From the NCBI RefSeq assembly GCF_010671925.1, contig NZ_JAAHIH010000007.1, forward strand, positions 124,001 through 188,000: a stretch of DNA of 64,000 bases, written 5' to 3'. Source of the stretch: Moorena sp. SIOASIH (GTDB lineage: Bacteria > Cyanobacteriota > Cyanobacteriia > Cyanobacteriales > Coleofasciculaceae). Below the pieces are notes generated by a model. It searched no databases, was not told the DNA's origin, and saw only the letters and a list, made by a program, of their open reading frames with translations. Both the position numbers and the translations under genes were made by a program. This document shows, piece after piece, positions 1 through 8,549 of the stretch (its first letter is position 1; the number at the start of each line of letters is the position of its first letter).

Positions 1-12
1 CAGCAGATACCA

Positions 13-3000
13 GTGAAACGTATGTTTAGTTGGAAACGTGCCCAAATCCCCTTGTGTTTGGGTGCTTTTTTGATATCAGTGCTGATTAGCCTATTAACCA
101 TAGCACCTAGTCAAGCACAATCTCAGGCATCTAAAACCTTGCCGCCATTGAAGATTACCCAAGGATGGCACTATCTCTGGGGTGATGTTTCTATCAATAA
201 CCTCCATCATGCCAAGGGTTGTACTAAGGTCGAGATTGCCAAGGGCGACCCTTGCTGGCAATCATTTACGTTTCCAGAAAGACTATGGAAGTCACAGCAA
301 GATCAACAGCAAAACAATGTTTGGTTAGGGGTTAGGTTACCAGACGGGAAATGGCAATCTCCCACTCTTTATCTCGGAGCAGTTCCGAATATACTAGAAG
401 CTTATTTAGATGAGCAACTGATTTATACCCGATTATCCCCTAACTCATTGCCTCCAGCTAATGGTGAAGGGTATCAATGGCCAATTGTTCCTCTTGATTC
501 AAATTTTTCCGGCAAATCATTGTTCATTAATGTTTATGTCGGGGGTGATAAGTCTATTTACATCGGATTTTTCGACCGGATAGTTATTGGTTCTAAATTT
601 AACGTAATTCGTTGTTTGTTCAAAGACGAAATAAGCACCGTTTTAGGATGTATTTTTATTTTAATTGGCTTGTGGTTTAGTTTAACTTGTTTATTCCGGT
701 CTCAAGACAAACGATTAATTCTAGCCTTTGCATTATTAGCCATAGCTGGTGGCGTTTACAACATTAGTCAATCAACCATTATTCCCTTATTATTTAAGGA
801 TTCCATGAATTGGGAGTATAGTCGATATACGGCTTTTTGTTTTCTTCCTATTCTGAGCCTTATTGGTTTTGAACAAATATTTGGCTCAGGCTATTTTTCC
901 ATCATCCAGCGGTTATGGCAAATTCACCTAATTTATTCCGTAATTTCTTTAGGATTAATTGTTATATACAAAAGTTACTGGTTGTATGAGAGATCTATTG
1001 ATCACTACCTGCTCCTGGCTAGTACAATAATTTTATTGCTCCATGCTATTCCTATAGCTATCACTAAGAAAAACTATTATGCTAAACTATTTAGTTTAGG
1101 ATTATCTATCCTGGCTATAGCAGGAATGCATGATATTTTAGTTTATCGCTTTGAACTGGAAAATTGGTATCAACGATTCTATCCTTGGGGAATGTTGCTG
1201 TTTATCCTATCCTTAGGATTAATTTTAGAACGACGATTTGCTGAAACCAGGCGACTGCTACAGGAATATAACCATAAACTAGAAACCAAGAATGCTGCTC
1301 TTCAGAAAATGGATCAGCTCAAAAATGAATTCTTAGCTAATACATCTCATGAACTTAAAACACCTCTGAATGGCATTATCGGCATCGCTGAATCCCTGAT
1401 TGATGGAGCAACAGGTGAGTTATCCCAGCCAACAGCATCTAATCTTTCTCTGATTGTCTCTAGTGGCAAACGGTTAACTCAGCTTGTTAACGATTTACTC
1501 GATTTTTCTGCCCTCAAGCATAAACAAATTAACCTGAGAATCAAGCCAGTGGGGATGCGAGAAATAACAGAAGTTGTTTTATTACTATCCCGTCCCCTTG
1601 TGGGTAATAAAAACCTACAACTGATTAATCAAGTTTCCTCATCGAGTCCCCCTGTGGATGCTGATGAAAACCGACTCCAACAGATTCTCTATAATTTGGT
1701 GGGTAATGCCATTAAATTTACTGAACATGGTACCATTAAAGTGTCAGCAGAGGTGATCAAGTCTTATCTAAAAATTACCGTTTATGATACAGGGATTGGT
1801 ATCCCACCTGATAAATTAGACCGAATTTTTGAAGCTTTTGAACAAGGGGATGGCTCCATTAATAGGAAATATGGAGGAGTGGGGTTAGGTTTAGCTGTTA
1901 CTAAAAAACTGGTGCAGCTCCACGGCGGAGATATTGATGTGGAGTCTACCCCAAACCGTGGCTCACGGTTTAGCTTCACCCTACCGATATCAACAGGTAA
2001 AGTACAGAGGAAACAGCGAGAGGAAGTTTCCCAGGTTCAGAATTATTTGGCGATGGCAAGTGACTCTGATCACCTGATATCTGATCACCTAATATCTGAT
2101 CACCTGATATCTGATCACCTGATATCTGATCAGAACTTATCATCACCAACTGTGGAAGCCTTTAACATCTTGATTGTAGATGATGAACCAGTAAATCTTC
2201 AGGTTTTGGTCAACCATCTTTCTCTGCACAACTATAATATTATTCAAGCAGTTAATGGCCTAGATGCATTCACAAAAATTTGCCAAGGATGCAGACCAGA
2301 CTTGATTTTACTGGATATTATGATGCCGAAAATGACCGGCTATGAGTTCTGTAAAAAAATTCGTCAAAAATTTCTACCGAATGAACTACCGGTGGTGTTG
2401 TTAACGGCTAAAAATCAGATCTCAGATTTGGTAGCAGGATTTGCAGCAGGAGCGAATGATTATTTAACTAAGCCCATATCCAAGAATGAATTGCTAGCAC
2501 GAATTAAGACCCATCTTCAGTTAGCCAAAATTAATGTAGCTTATGGACGCTTTGTGCCTCGGGAGTTTCTGCAATTTTTAGAAAGGGAAAGTATTCTTGA
2601 TGTCCAATTAGGGGACTATGTCCAAAAAGAGATGACAGTACTTTTTTCGGATATTCGCTCCTTTACTAGTTTATCAGAGAGGATGTCACCGGAAGAAAAT
2701 TTTAATTTTATCAACGGCTATTTAAGTCGAGTCAGTCCAGTGATTCGTAATTATAAAGGCTTCATTGATAAATATATTGGTGATGCGGTGATGGCGTTGT
2801 TTCCCGAAAAGGCTGATCATGCCCTAAACGCAGCCATTGAGATGCAAAAGCAAGTTTATCTTTATAACTCCCATCGGCACAATAGTGGTTATGAAGCGAT
2901 TGCGATTGGTATTGGTTTGCACAAGGGGAGTTTAATTTTAGGAACAGTGGGGGAATCTCAACGGATGGATACAACCGTGATTGCTGATACTGTAAATTTG

Positions 3001-3384
3001 GCCTCCCGTTTGGAAAGTTTAACCAAGATTTATGGAACAGAGATTTTGATTAGTAAACCAACCTTGACTGATCTGGATAATCGAGAAAGTTATCATTATC
3101 GGTGTCTAGGGCGAGTCAAGGTGAAGGGTAAAAGTCAACCAGTGGAAATCTTTGAAGTGTATGATGCTAATCCTGAGGATTTGATTGCTTTCAAGTCCAA
3201 CACAACTCCTCGGTTTGAGGAAGCAGTTGCCTATTATGTAGAAGAAGACTTTGCTCAGGCGCAACAGATTTTTGAGGAACTTTTACAGAGTAATCACCAA
3301 GACCGGGTGGTTGAACTTTATATTGAACGGTGTGCTAAAGCCCAGGTATTTGGGGTGTCGGAATTGGATATTGTGATTACTTGA
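13..3384 (+). CDS. Hybrid sensor histidine kinase / response regulator / class III adenylate cyclase
   Basis: A 1123-aa membrane signalling protein. A signal peptide (about residues 1-36) precedes an extracytoplasmic sensor region. About seven hydrophobic segments follow (residues 208-410), an arrangement like 7TMR-DISM receptors. Then come a HisKA domain with phospho-acceptor His446 in SHELKTPLNG, a HATPase_c domain (N box near 555, DTGIGIP near 590), a receiver domain with phospho-acceptor Asp768 (LDIMMPKMTG, then K in YLTKP), and a class III cyclase domain with metal-binding Asp880 (FSDIRSF) and Asp924 (GDAVMA). A short TPR-like tail ends the protein. By family knowledge, phosphorelay to the receiver should control cAMP or cGMP synthesis. 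The start at 13 is GTG; ATG at 22 is an alternative, and the upstream context lies outside the window. A 15-bp repeat in the HATPase-receiver linker (2068-2131) is unusual. Confidence 0.93.
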   Translation: MKRMFSWKRAQIPLCLGAFLISVLISLLTIAPSQAQSQASKTLPPLKITQGWHYLWGDVSINNLHHAKGCTKVEIAKGDPCWQSFTFPERLWKSQQDQQQNNVWLGVRLPDGKWQSPTLYLGAVPNILEAYLDEQLIYTRLSPNSLPPANGEGYQWPIVPLDSNFSGKSLFINVYVGGDKSIYIGFFDRIVIGSKFNVIRCLFKDEISTVLGCIFILIGLWFSLTCLFRSQDKRLILAFALLAIAGGVYNISQSTIIPLLFKDSMNWEYSRYTAFCFLPILSLIGFEQIFGSGYFSIIQRLWQIHLIYSVISLGLIVIYKSYWLYERSIDHYLLLASTIILLLHAIPIAITKKNYYAKLFSLGLSILAIAGMHDILVYRFELENWYQRFYPWGMLLFILSLGLILERRFAETRRLLQEYNHKLETKNAALQKMDQLKNEFLANTSHELKTPLNGIIGIAESLIDGATGELSQPTASNLSLIVSSGKRLTQLVNDLLDFSALKHKQINLRIKPVGMREITEVVLLLSRPLVGNKNLQLINQVSSSSPPVDADENRLQQILYNLVGNAIKFTEHGTIKVSAEVIKSYLKITVYDTGIGIPPDKLDRIFEAFEQGDGSINRKYGGVGLGLAVTKKLVQLHGGDIDVESTPNRGSRFSFTLPISTGKVQRKQREEVSQVQNYLAMASDSDHLISDHLISDHLISDHLISDQNLSSPTVEAFNILIVDDEPVNLQVLVNHLSLHNYNIIQAVNGLDAFTKICQGCRPDLILLDIMMPKMTGYEFCKKIRQKFLPNELPVVLLTAKNQISDLVAGFAAGANDYLTKPISKNELLARIKTHLQLAKINVAYGRFVPREFLQFLERESILDVQLGDYVQKEMTVLFSDIRSFTSLSERMSPEENFNFINGYLSRVSPVIRNYKGFIDKYIGDAVMALFPEKADHALNAAIEMQKQVYLYNSHRHNSGYEAIAIGIGLHKGSLILGTVGESQRMDTTVIADTVNLASRLESLTKIYGTEILISKPTLTDLDNRESYHYRCLGRVKVKGKSQPVEIFEVYDANPEDLIAFKSNTTPRFEEAVAYYVEEDFAQAQQIFEELLQSNHQDRVVELYIERCAKAQVFGVSELDIVIT
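2068..2131 (+). repeat. In-frame 15-bp tandem repeat in the kinase linker
   Basis: Four consecutive copies of gatcacctgatatct (one with a single change) encode (SDHLI)n between the HATPase and receiver domains. The unit is five codons, so copy-number change would lengthen or shorten the linker without shifting the frame. Confidence 0.9.
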
Positions 3385-3392
3385 ATTGGTTA

Positions 3393-3487
3393 TTAAGGGA
3401 ATAGGGAGTAGGGAGTAGGGAGTAGGGAGTAGGGAGTAGGGAGTGTGGGGAGATGGGGAGATGGGGAGATGGGGAGATGGGGAGAAT
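3393..3487. repeat. Heptamer (GGGAGTA)n and octamer (GGGGAGAT)n tandem arrays
   Basis: Directly after the cyclase stop codon there are about six GGGAGTA units, then about five GGGGAGAT units. The heptamers belong to the STRR type known from cyanobacteria. Confidence 0.9.
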
Positions 3488-3497
3488 TTTATTAACA

Positions 3498-4068
3498 GAT
3501 GTAGGGTGGGCAGTGGATCAGACAGATTGATGTGCTTACCATCAGGTTGCGAGGCACTGCCCACCAAGGATTAATCACAATAGAACAGTGGAGAGTAGAT
3601 GTAGGGTGGGCAGTGCAGCAGACAGATTGATGTGCTTACCATCGGGTTACAAGGCACTGCCCACCAAGGATTAATCACAATAGTAGTAGATGTAGGGTGG
3701 GCAGTAGATGTAGGGTGGGCACTGCATCAGACAGATTGATGTGCTTACCATCGGGTTACAAGGCACTGCCCACCAAGGATTAATCACAATAGAACAGATG
3801 TAGGGTGGGCACTGCATCAGACAGATTGATGTGCTTACCATCAGGTTGCGAGGCACTGCCCACCAAGGATTAATCACAATAGAACAGATGTAGGGTGGGC
3901 AGTGGATCAGACAGATTGATGTGCTTACCATCAGGTTGCGAGGCACTGCCCACCAAGGATTAATCACAATAGTAGTAGATGTAGGGTGGGCAGTGGATCA
4001 GACAGATTGATGTGCTTACCATCGGCTTGCGAGGCACTGCCCACCAAGGATTAATCACAATAGAACAG
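3498..4068. repeat. Six ~90-bp hairpin repeats plus one partial copy
   Basis: Units begin with GTAGGGTGGGCAGT at 3501, 3601, 3692 (partial), 3710, 3800, 3890 and 3981. Each ends with AGGCACTGCCCACC and an AAGGATTAATCACAATAG tail. GGTGGGCAGTG can pair with CACTGCCCACC, so each unit can fold into a hairpin. Several copies carry the stem mismatch GGGCACTGC. No gene is credible here; an open minus-strand frame at 3671-3967 is only the repeat being read through. Confidence 0.88.
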
Positions 4069-4119
4069 TTGTTGATCACCTCAAGAGGTCTTGTGTTGAT
4101 GACCTGAGCCTGTTAATAA

Positions 4120-4290
4120 CCTTGGCCTTTCGGCCACGCTACGCGAACAACTTACTAACCTTCAACCTTCAACTTACTAACCTTCAACCTTCAACTTACT
4201 AACCTTCAACCTTCAACCTCATAACCTTCAACCTTCAACCTCATAACCTTCAACCTTCAACCTCATAACCTTCAACCTTCAACCTCATAA
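4120..4290. repeat. GGCCACGCTACGCGAAC repeat and (AACCTTC)n array
   Basis: A copy of the dispersed palindrome CTTGGCCTTTCGGCCACG with the tail CTACGCGAAC leads into degenerate AACCTTC heptamers. The same element recurs at about 7916, 18082, 27200 and, in four copies, at 56622-56782. Confidence 0.85.
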
Positions 4291-4292
4291 CC

Positions 4293-4330
4293 CAAAAAAA
4301 AGTAGCCGCAGAAATACCTTCCACGGCTAG
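4293..4330 (-). terminator. Intrinsic terminator of the 84-aa gene
   Basis: On the minus strand TAGCCG pairs with CGGCTA across a 15-nt loop and is followed by eight T. The same hairpin follows the inverted second copy at 47121-47155, which supports it as a conserved part of the unit. Confidence 0.7.
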
Positions 4331-4386
4331 CAATTGTTACTTATGTCTCAACTTTGTAAACCTAATCAAACATAATCCGATCAGAC

Positions 4387-4474
4387 CGTAAGCTATCAGC
4401 TATCAGCTATCAGCTATCCGTTTTCAGCTATCAGCTATCAGCTAAACACTGACCACTGACCACTGACCGCTGAC
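4387..4474. repeat. (AGCTATC)n and (TGACCAC)n heptamer arrays
   Basis: Short STRR-type arrays lie within the 3' untranslated region of the 84-aa gene, between its stop and its terminator. Nothing coding is seen. Confidence 0.85.
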
Positions 4475-4494
4475 ATCAGACCTGATGCTTTGGC

Positions 4495-4513
4495 CAGGGG
4501 GCTTTGCCCCCTG
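4495..4513 (-). other. Perfect 8-bp hairpin after the 84-aa gene
   Basis: CAGGGGGC-TTT-GCCCCCTG on the plus strand. The paralogous locus has CAGGGGGGGTTTCCCCCCTG at 46945-46964. The arms differ but still pair, so the structure rather than the sequence seems conserved. Confidence 0.65.
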
Positions 4514-4525
4514 AAATTTAAGCCC

Positions 4526-4780
4526 TTAACCCAGCATTAAGTATTTCGTCATTACCGTGATGAATTCGCCAGGAATGCCAGTCGGCTGAAGGGGGCTCCA
4601 CTCGTCAATTTGGGCGTAACCCCGTGCATAAAGGGTATGCATGGTGTTGGTTATTGCTCGGCGGGAGCCTTTCAAAATGTGCTTAATGGGGTATTTTTTG
4701 CGGAAAGGTTCCTGAGGAGTATTACTGGGAGTGATATCCTCAGGATTGTTTTCTGGGTTAGGGCGAAAGTTGTCAGACAT
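4526..4780 (-). CDS. Small conserved 84-aa protein, function unknown
   Basis: An 84-residue protein with no signal peptide or membrane segment. The N-terminal 25 residues are rich in Asn and Pro. A basic middle (KKYPIKHILKGSRRA) leads to TLYARGYAQIDEWSPLQPTG and a short C-terminal segment. It stands alone as a complete transcription unit, with a consensus promoter upstream and a terminator downstream. I do not recognise the family. It is supported as a real gene because a second copy, with promoter and terminator, lies in opposite orientation at 46582-46932, with mostly silent or conservative differences outside a 96-bp insertion. No clear Shine-Dalgarno sequence precedes the ATG. Confidence 0.72.
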   Translation of the reverse strand: MSDNFRPNPENNPEDITPSNTPQEPFRKKYPIKHILKGSRRAITNTMHTLYARGYAQIDEWSPLQPTGIPGEFITVMTKYLMLG

Positions 4781-4813
4781 AGTAAAAAAAACGTTTTAAG
4801 ATTTACAATTATA

Positions 4814-4842
4814 ATCATAAAGATTATATATAAGTTTGTCAA
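4814..4842 (-). promoter_or_regulatory. Sigma-70-type promoter of the 84-aa gene
   Basis: On the minus strand TTGACA (4842-4837), a 17-bp spacer and TATGAT (4819-4814) lie about 34 bp upstream of the ATG. The paralogous locus keeps TTGAAA-N17-TATGAT. Confidence 0.7.
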
Positions 4843-4899
4843 GGGTTTTTATAATTTTTTTTGGGGAGGGGTAATTGAAATAAAATGTACGGTTATGGA

Positions 4900-5087
4900 A
4901 TGGAATTTAGAATTAAGAATTAAGAATTTAGAATTAAGAATTAAGAATTAAGAATTTAGAATTAAGAATTAAGAATTAAGAATTAAGAATTAAGAATTAA
5001 GAATTGAGAATTGAGAATTGAGAATTTCCGACTCCCGACTCCCGACTCCTGACTCCCGACTCCCGACTCCCTGTTCCCTGCTCCCTA
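4900..5087. repeat. (AATTAAG)n and (GACTCCC)n arrays
   Basis: About 18 AATTAAG or AATTTAG heptamers are followed by GACTCCC/GACTCCT heptamers, directly upstream of the hydrolase/STAND gene. Confidence 0.88.
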
Positions 5088-5132
5088 AAACCTAGAAATT
5101 TGTACCTCACAAGTCGTAGAATTGCTATATAT
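5088..5132. repeat. End of a heptamer-bearing repeat element (TGTACCTCA...GCTATA)
   Basis: CTAAAACCTAGAAATTTG then TACCTCAC...AATTGCTATA matches the right end of the element at 24303-24441. The TATATATAAT just after it could serve as the -10 of the hydrolase gene, 20 bp before its Shine-Dalgarno/start region. Confidence 0.6.
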
Positions 5133-5152
5133 AATTTACTGGAGGCTAATCG

Positions 5153-5980
5153 TTGAGGGATTTAACGGGCTTGATCAAAATCTCAAGCCATCAGGACTCA
5201 TTGCCCAGTGCGGATGTGGTGTTTGTTCACGGGCTTGGAGGGGATGCTAGAAGCACGTGGCATCCCCAGGGAAAACAGGATAATGATAACTACTGGCTAG
5301 GTTGGTTAGGAAAAGATAATTTATGCGTTAATATCTGGTCTTTTGGGTATGACGCTGAAGCGACAAACTGGCAAAGCAACAGCAGTATGCCGCTTTTCGA
5401 TCAAGCCAGTAATTTATTAGAGTGGTTAGATATCCACGATATCGGTCAGCGTCCATTAGTATTTATTACTCACAGTCTGGGCGGCCTTTTAGTCAAAAAA
5501 ATGCTTAGTAGTGCTAAGAATTTTGATAACTATAAAAGTATTCTTGAGCAGACGAAAGGGATTGTATTTCTGGCTACTCCCCACACTGGGTCTCATCTAG
5601 CTAAATTAATTGATAATATTAACTTTCTGACACGAACTACAATAAGTGTAAATGAACTAAAAGCTCATCACCCTCAGTTACGGGAATTAAATGAGTGGTA
5701 TCGAGAACATGTTCGGAGTCTAGGAATTGCCACAAAGGTGTATTATGAAACCCAGGCTGTAAACGGTATTTTGGTGGTAGACCCAGATAGTGCCAACCCC
5801 GGCATTGAAAAAGTGAAGCCGGTTGCGATACCAAAGAATCACATTGACCTATGTAAACCAGAGTCTCAAAACAGTCAGGTCTATCTTGGTGTCAAGAAAT
5901 TTATCAAGGAATGCCTCAACACTCCTGGGTGGCTGGATGACAGCAATGGAATAACAGAAAAAAAAAACCGATACAATTAA
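5153..5980 (+). CDS. Alpha/beta-hydrolase (SERAC1/lipase-like), probable N-terminal effector of a split NLR-type protein
   Basis: A 275-aa alpha/beta-hydrolase. Seen are an oxyanion-type VVFVHGLGG (22-30), the nucleophile elbow THSLGG with Ser108, FLATPHTGS (about 143-151), and a candidate catalytic His in NHIDLCKP. These match lipase/esterase-like proteins of the SERAC1 group. Start: TTG at 5153 with GGAGG just upstream. The frame ends shortly after a run of ten A (5958-5967). With one more A, or a -1 slip there, it would continue without a stop into the NB-ARC-TPR frame, giving a single protein of about 897 aa. That fusion matches the architecture of bacterial NLR-like STAND proteins with an N-terminal enzyme. 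Whether the split is a sequencing error, a mutation or programmed slippage cannot be decided here. Confidence 0.85.
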   Translation: MRDLTGLIKISSHQDSLPSADVVFVHGLGGDARSTWHPQGKQDNDNYWLGWLGKDNLCVNIWSFGYDAEATNWQSNSSMPLFDQASNLLEWLDIHDIGQRPLVFITHSLGGLLVKKMLSSAKNFDNYKSILEQTKGIVFLATPHTGSHLAKLIDNINFLTRTTISVNELKAHHPQLRELNEWYREHVRSLGIATKVYYETQAVNGILVVDPDSANPGIEKVKPVAIPKNHIDLCKPESQNSQVYLGVKKFIKECLNTPGWLDDSNGITEKKNRYN

Positions 5981-6081
5981 ATCCCCCCAGTAACATTATT
6001 GATCGTGGCACTCCCTACTTTGTCGGTAGGGACCCTCAACTTGAGCAGCTCCATCGGGAACTTCAACAGACCGATCGATTA

Positions 6082-7845
6082 GTGATTTGTGCCATTGCCG
6101 GAATGGGTGGTGTGGGCAAAACCGAATTAGCTCTACAATATGCTCTGAGATATCAGCATAACTACCCTGGGGGGTTGTGCTGGCTGCCAGTGCGGGGGGC
6201 AGATATCGGAACTCAACTTATTAGTTTTGGGCGTACGGAATTAGGATTAACCATTCCAGATCAACTAGAGTTCAAGGAACAGGTAAGATACTGCTGGAGA
6301 AATTGGCCAGAAGGCACAGCATTGATCGTGCTGGATGATGTGGTAGACTATCAAGAAATTAGCTCCTATTTGCCTCCGGCGCAACCCCGTTTCAAGGTAC
6401 TGATCACCAGTCGTGAAAATCCTGAGCCTTCGATCAAACATATTGACCTGGATGTACTATCCTCAAAGGTAGCATTAGAATTATTGCGTAAGCTTGTTGG
6501 CAAAGAACGCATTGACAAGGAACTAACCGAAGCAGAAGCCTTATGTGAATGGTTGGGTTATTTGCCTTTGGGTTTGCAGTTAGTAGGAGGATATTTAGCT
6601 CTACATCCGAGGTTAACCATTCCTAAAATTCAGAAACGTTTAGAGAAACAAAAATTAGCAGCTAAGGCATTACTTGATCTTAAACTTGGGCAAATCAAAC
6701 CCCTGTTGGGAGTAGCAGCAGCCTTGGAGTTATCCTGGGAGGATTTGAAAGATTGTCCAGAAGCCCAGCAGTTGGGATGTCGTCTGAGTCTGTTTGGTCA
6801 AGCTCCTTTTGAGTGGTCACTGGTAGAGTCTTGTGTGATCGAAACTGAAGATGAGGATGACTGGGAAGAACAACAAGAAGAATTGGAAGAATTACGGGAT
6901 AGCTTCCTAGTCAATCGTAATCTGTTGCAACTGAGTGAACAGCAAACCTATCGGCTCCATCAACTAATTCGAGAATTTTTCCAGACCAAGCTGGCTCAAT
7001 TACCAGAGGCCGATCGCTACAAGCAACGCTTTTGTCAGGCAATGGTGGCCGTGGCCAAAGAAATTCCTGATACACCAACTCGTGATGATATTACAGCAGT
7101 TACCCCCGCCATCCCTCATTTAAAGGAAGCTGCCACAGTCCTCACTGACTGGCTCAGGGATGAAGATTTAATAAACCCCTTTGTTGGCTTAGGAAGATTC
7201 TATCAGGGTCAAGGTACCTATGACCAGGCTAAACCCTGGTATGAGCAATGTTTAAATATAACCAGAAGCCACCTGGGTGAGAACCATCCCGATGTGGCCA
7301 CCAGTCTCGACAACTTGGGAGACATCTACTATTTTCAGGGGCGCTATGACGAGGCCAAACCCATCTATCAACAGGCATTGGAGATGAGAAAGCAGCTGCT
7401 GGGTCACCACCATCCCGATGTGGCCACCAGTCTCAACAACCTGGCATATCTCTACCACTCAATGGGGCGCTATGACCAGGCCGAACCTCTCATTCAACAG
7501 GCATTGGAGATGTATAAGCAGCTGCTGGGTCACCACCATCCCAATGTGGCTACCAGTCTCCACAAACTGGGATTACTCTACAACTCAATTGGGCGCTATG
7601 ATCAGGCCGAACCCCTCATTCAACAGGCATTGGAGATGAGAAAGCAGCTGCTGGGTAACGACCATCCCAAGGTGGCCACCAGTCTCAACAACCTGGGATT
7701 ACTCTACAAGTCAACGGGGCGCTATGATCAGGCCGAACCCCTGTATCAGCAGGCTTTGGAGATTGCCGAACAGAGGTTAGGGTCAAATCATCCTGATACT
7801 GTAACCTATCGTGAGAATCTGGAAAGGTTGCGCGATGATTTGTAA
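6082..7845 (+). CDS. NB-ARC STAND ATPase with kinesin-light-chain-type TPRs
   Basis: The P-loop GMGGVGKT lies near the start. Kinase-2 LIVLDDV (about residue 95), the LITSRE sensor-like motif and GLPL-like LGYLPLGLQLVG (about 162) define the NB-ARC nucleotide-switch module. The C-terminus has five or more 42-aa TPRs (GRYDQAEPLxQQALEMRKQLLG..HP). The GTG at 6082 sits only seven residues before the P-loop. The same frame is open further upstream, with typical NB-ARC leader sequence (DRGTPYFVGRDPQLEQL), back to the A10 run. The true N-terminus is therefore probably the preceding hydrolase. In such proteins the repeats usually sense a ligand and the NTPase oligomerises to activate the effector. 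An antiphage or self/non-self role is an inference. Confidence 0.88.
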   Translation: MICAIAGMGGVGKTELALQYALRYQHNYPGGLCWLPVRGADIGTQLISFGRTELGLTIPDQLEFKEQVRYCWRNWPEGTALIVLDDVVDYQEISSYLPPAQPRFKVLITSRENPEPSIKHIDLDVLSSKVALELLRKLVGKERIDKELTEAEALCEWLGYLPLGLQLVGGYLALHPRLTIPKIQKRLEKQKLAAKALLDLKLGQIKPLLGVAAALELSWEDLKDCPEAQQLGCRLSLFGQAPFEWSLVESCVIETEDEDDWEEQQEELEELRDSFLVNRNLLQLSEQQTYRLHQLIREFFQTKLAQLPEADRYKQRFCQAMVAVAKEIPDTPTRDDITAVTPAIPHLKEAATVLTDWLRDEDLINPFVGLGRFYQGQGTYDQAKPWYEQCLNITRSHLGENHPDVATSLDNLGDIYYFQGRYDEAKPIYQQALEMRKQLLGHHHPDVATSLNNLAYLYHSMGRYDQAEPLIQQALEMYKQLLGHHHPNVATSLHKLGLLYNSIGRYDQAEPLIQQALEMRKQLLGNDHPKVATSLNNLGLLYKSTGRYDQAEPLYQQALEIAEQRLGSNHPDTVTYRENLERLRDDL

Positions 7846-7852
7846 CAGTTTA

Positions 7853-7946
7853 GTAGACACTGCCCACCAAGGATTAATCCCAATAGAACCGGCAACAAAT
7901 CTAGGATTAGCAAACAACCTTGGCCTTTGGCCACGCTACGCGAACA
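7853..7946. repeat. Partial hairpin repeat and GGCCACGCTACGCGAAC element
   Basis: The right half of the CACTGCCCACC hairpin repeat (compare 10180-10200) is joined to CTTGGCCTTTGGCCACG with its CTACGCGAAC tail. The 7846-8750 gap holds no convincing gene, only this and the elements listed next. Confidence 0.8.
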
Positions 7947-8136
7947 GCACAAAACCAGCTAAAACCGACTCACCACTAACAGTAGCAGGGTTGTCTAATT
8001 CCTCAACCTCAACACTAGGGCGATAAACGATAAACATAAACCCGTCTATGGTTGCTGTCGATCAGCCAGCCTAACCTTACCCCATTGAATCTATACTCCT
8101 CCATTTTGTCCTGGAGATGCTATAACTTATCACTTT

Positions 8137-8336
8137 TATAGCGTTTCTCGCAGTTATGAGGTACAGTCTTCTTTGACTTTGATTACCTGTCTTGATCCAG
8201 CGCATCGCTATTCCCTATTCCCTATTCCCTATTCCCTATTCCCTATTCCCTATTCCCTATTCCCTATTCCCTATTCCCTATTCCCTATTCCCTATTCCCT
8301 ATTCCCTATTCCCTATTCCCTATTCCCTATTCCCTA
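8137..8336. repeat. TATAGCG-ended element with ~18 TTCCCTA heptamers
   Basis: TATAGCGTTTCTCGCAG then TTATGAGGTACA forms a conserved end. After about 45 bp it is followed by an uninterrupted TTCCCTA array (about 8207-8336). This is the same end sequence as the elements at 24303, 27115 and 61961. Confidence 0.8.
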
Positions 8337-8381
8337 GGTGCGACCCGTGGCGAATTTAATTCTTAATGGGTCAAGCGCACC
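8337..8381. repeat. 45-bp hairpin repeat, copy 1 of 3
   Basis: It starts GGTGCGACCCGTGG and ends GGGTCAAGCGCACC. GGTGCG pairs with CGCACC and ACCCGT with ATGGGT. Other copies are at 21856-21896 and 61511-61555. Confidence 0.8.
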
Positions 8382-8480
8382 TTAAGATTTTCGTAACTGG
8401 TTTGCTCCTGATTGTTACTGTACTTCTTAATTATGCAAACCGCCGTAAATTAACTTAACTTCATTATCCTTAATAAAAAG

Positions 8481-8496
8481 GTACCCTTAAGGGTAC
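8481..8496. other. 16-bp perfect palindrome
   Basis: GTACCCTTAAGGGTAC is a perfect inverted repeat in AT-rich non-coding DNA 250 bp upstream of the repeat-protein gene. It could be an operator or a hairpin; there is no T run to call it a terminator. Confidence 0.5.
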
Positions 8497-8549
8497 TATG
8501 AAATCTAAATTCAATTAGAGATTATATAAATATGTTGGTGATCTATCAA

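Noticed and set aside
3671..3967. Minus-strand frame of 98 aa with repeated NPWWAVP motifs
   Set aside because: It is the ~90-bp hairpin repeat read through; the periodic amino acids follow the DNA period and there is no ribosome binding site.
3498..4068. CRISPR array
   Set aside because: Repeats are ~90 bp, adjoining, with no unique spacers, and no cas genes are near. The same applies to 9881-10200 and 56622-56782.
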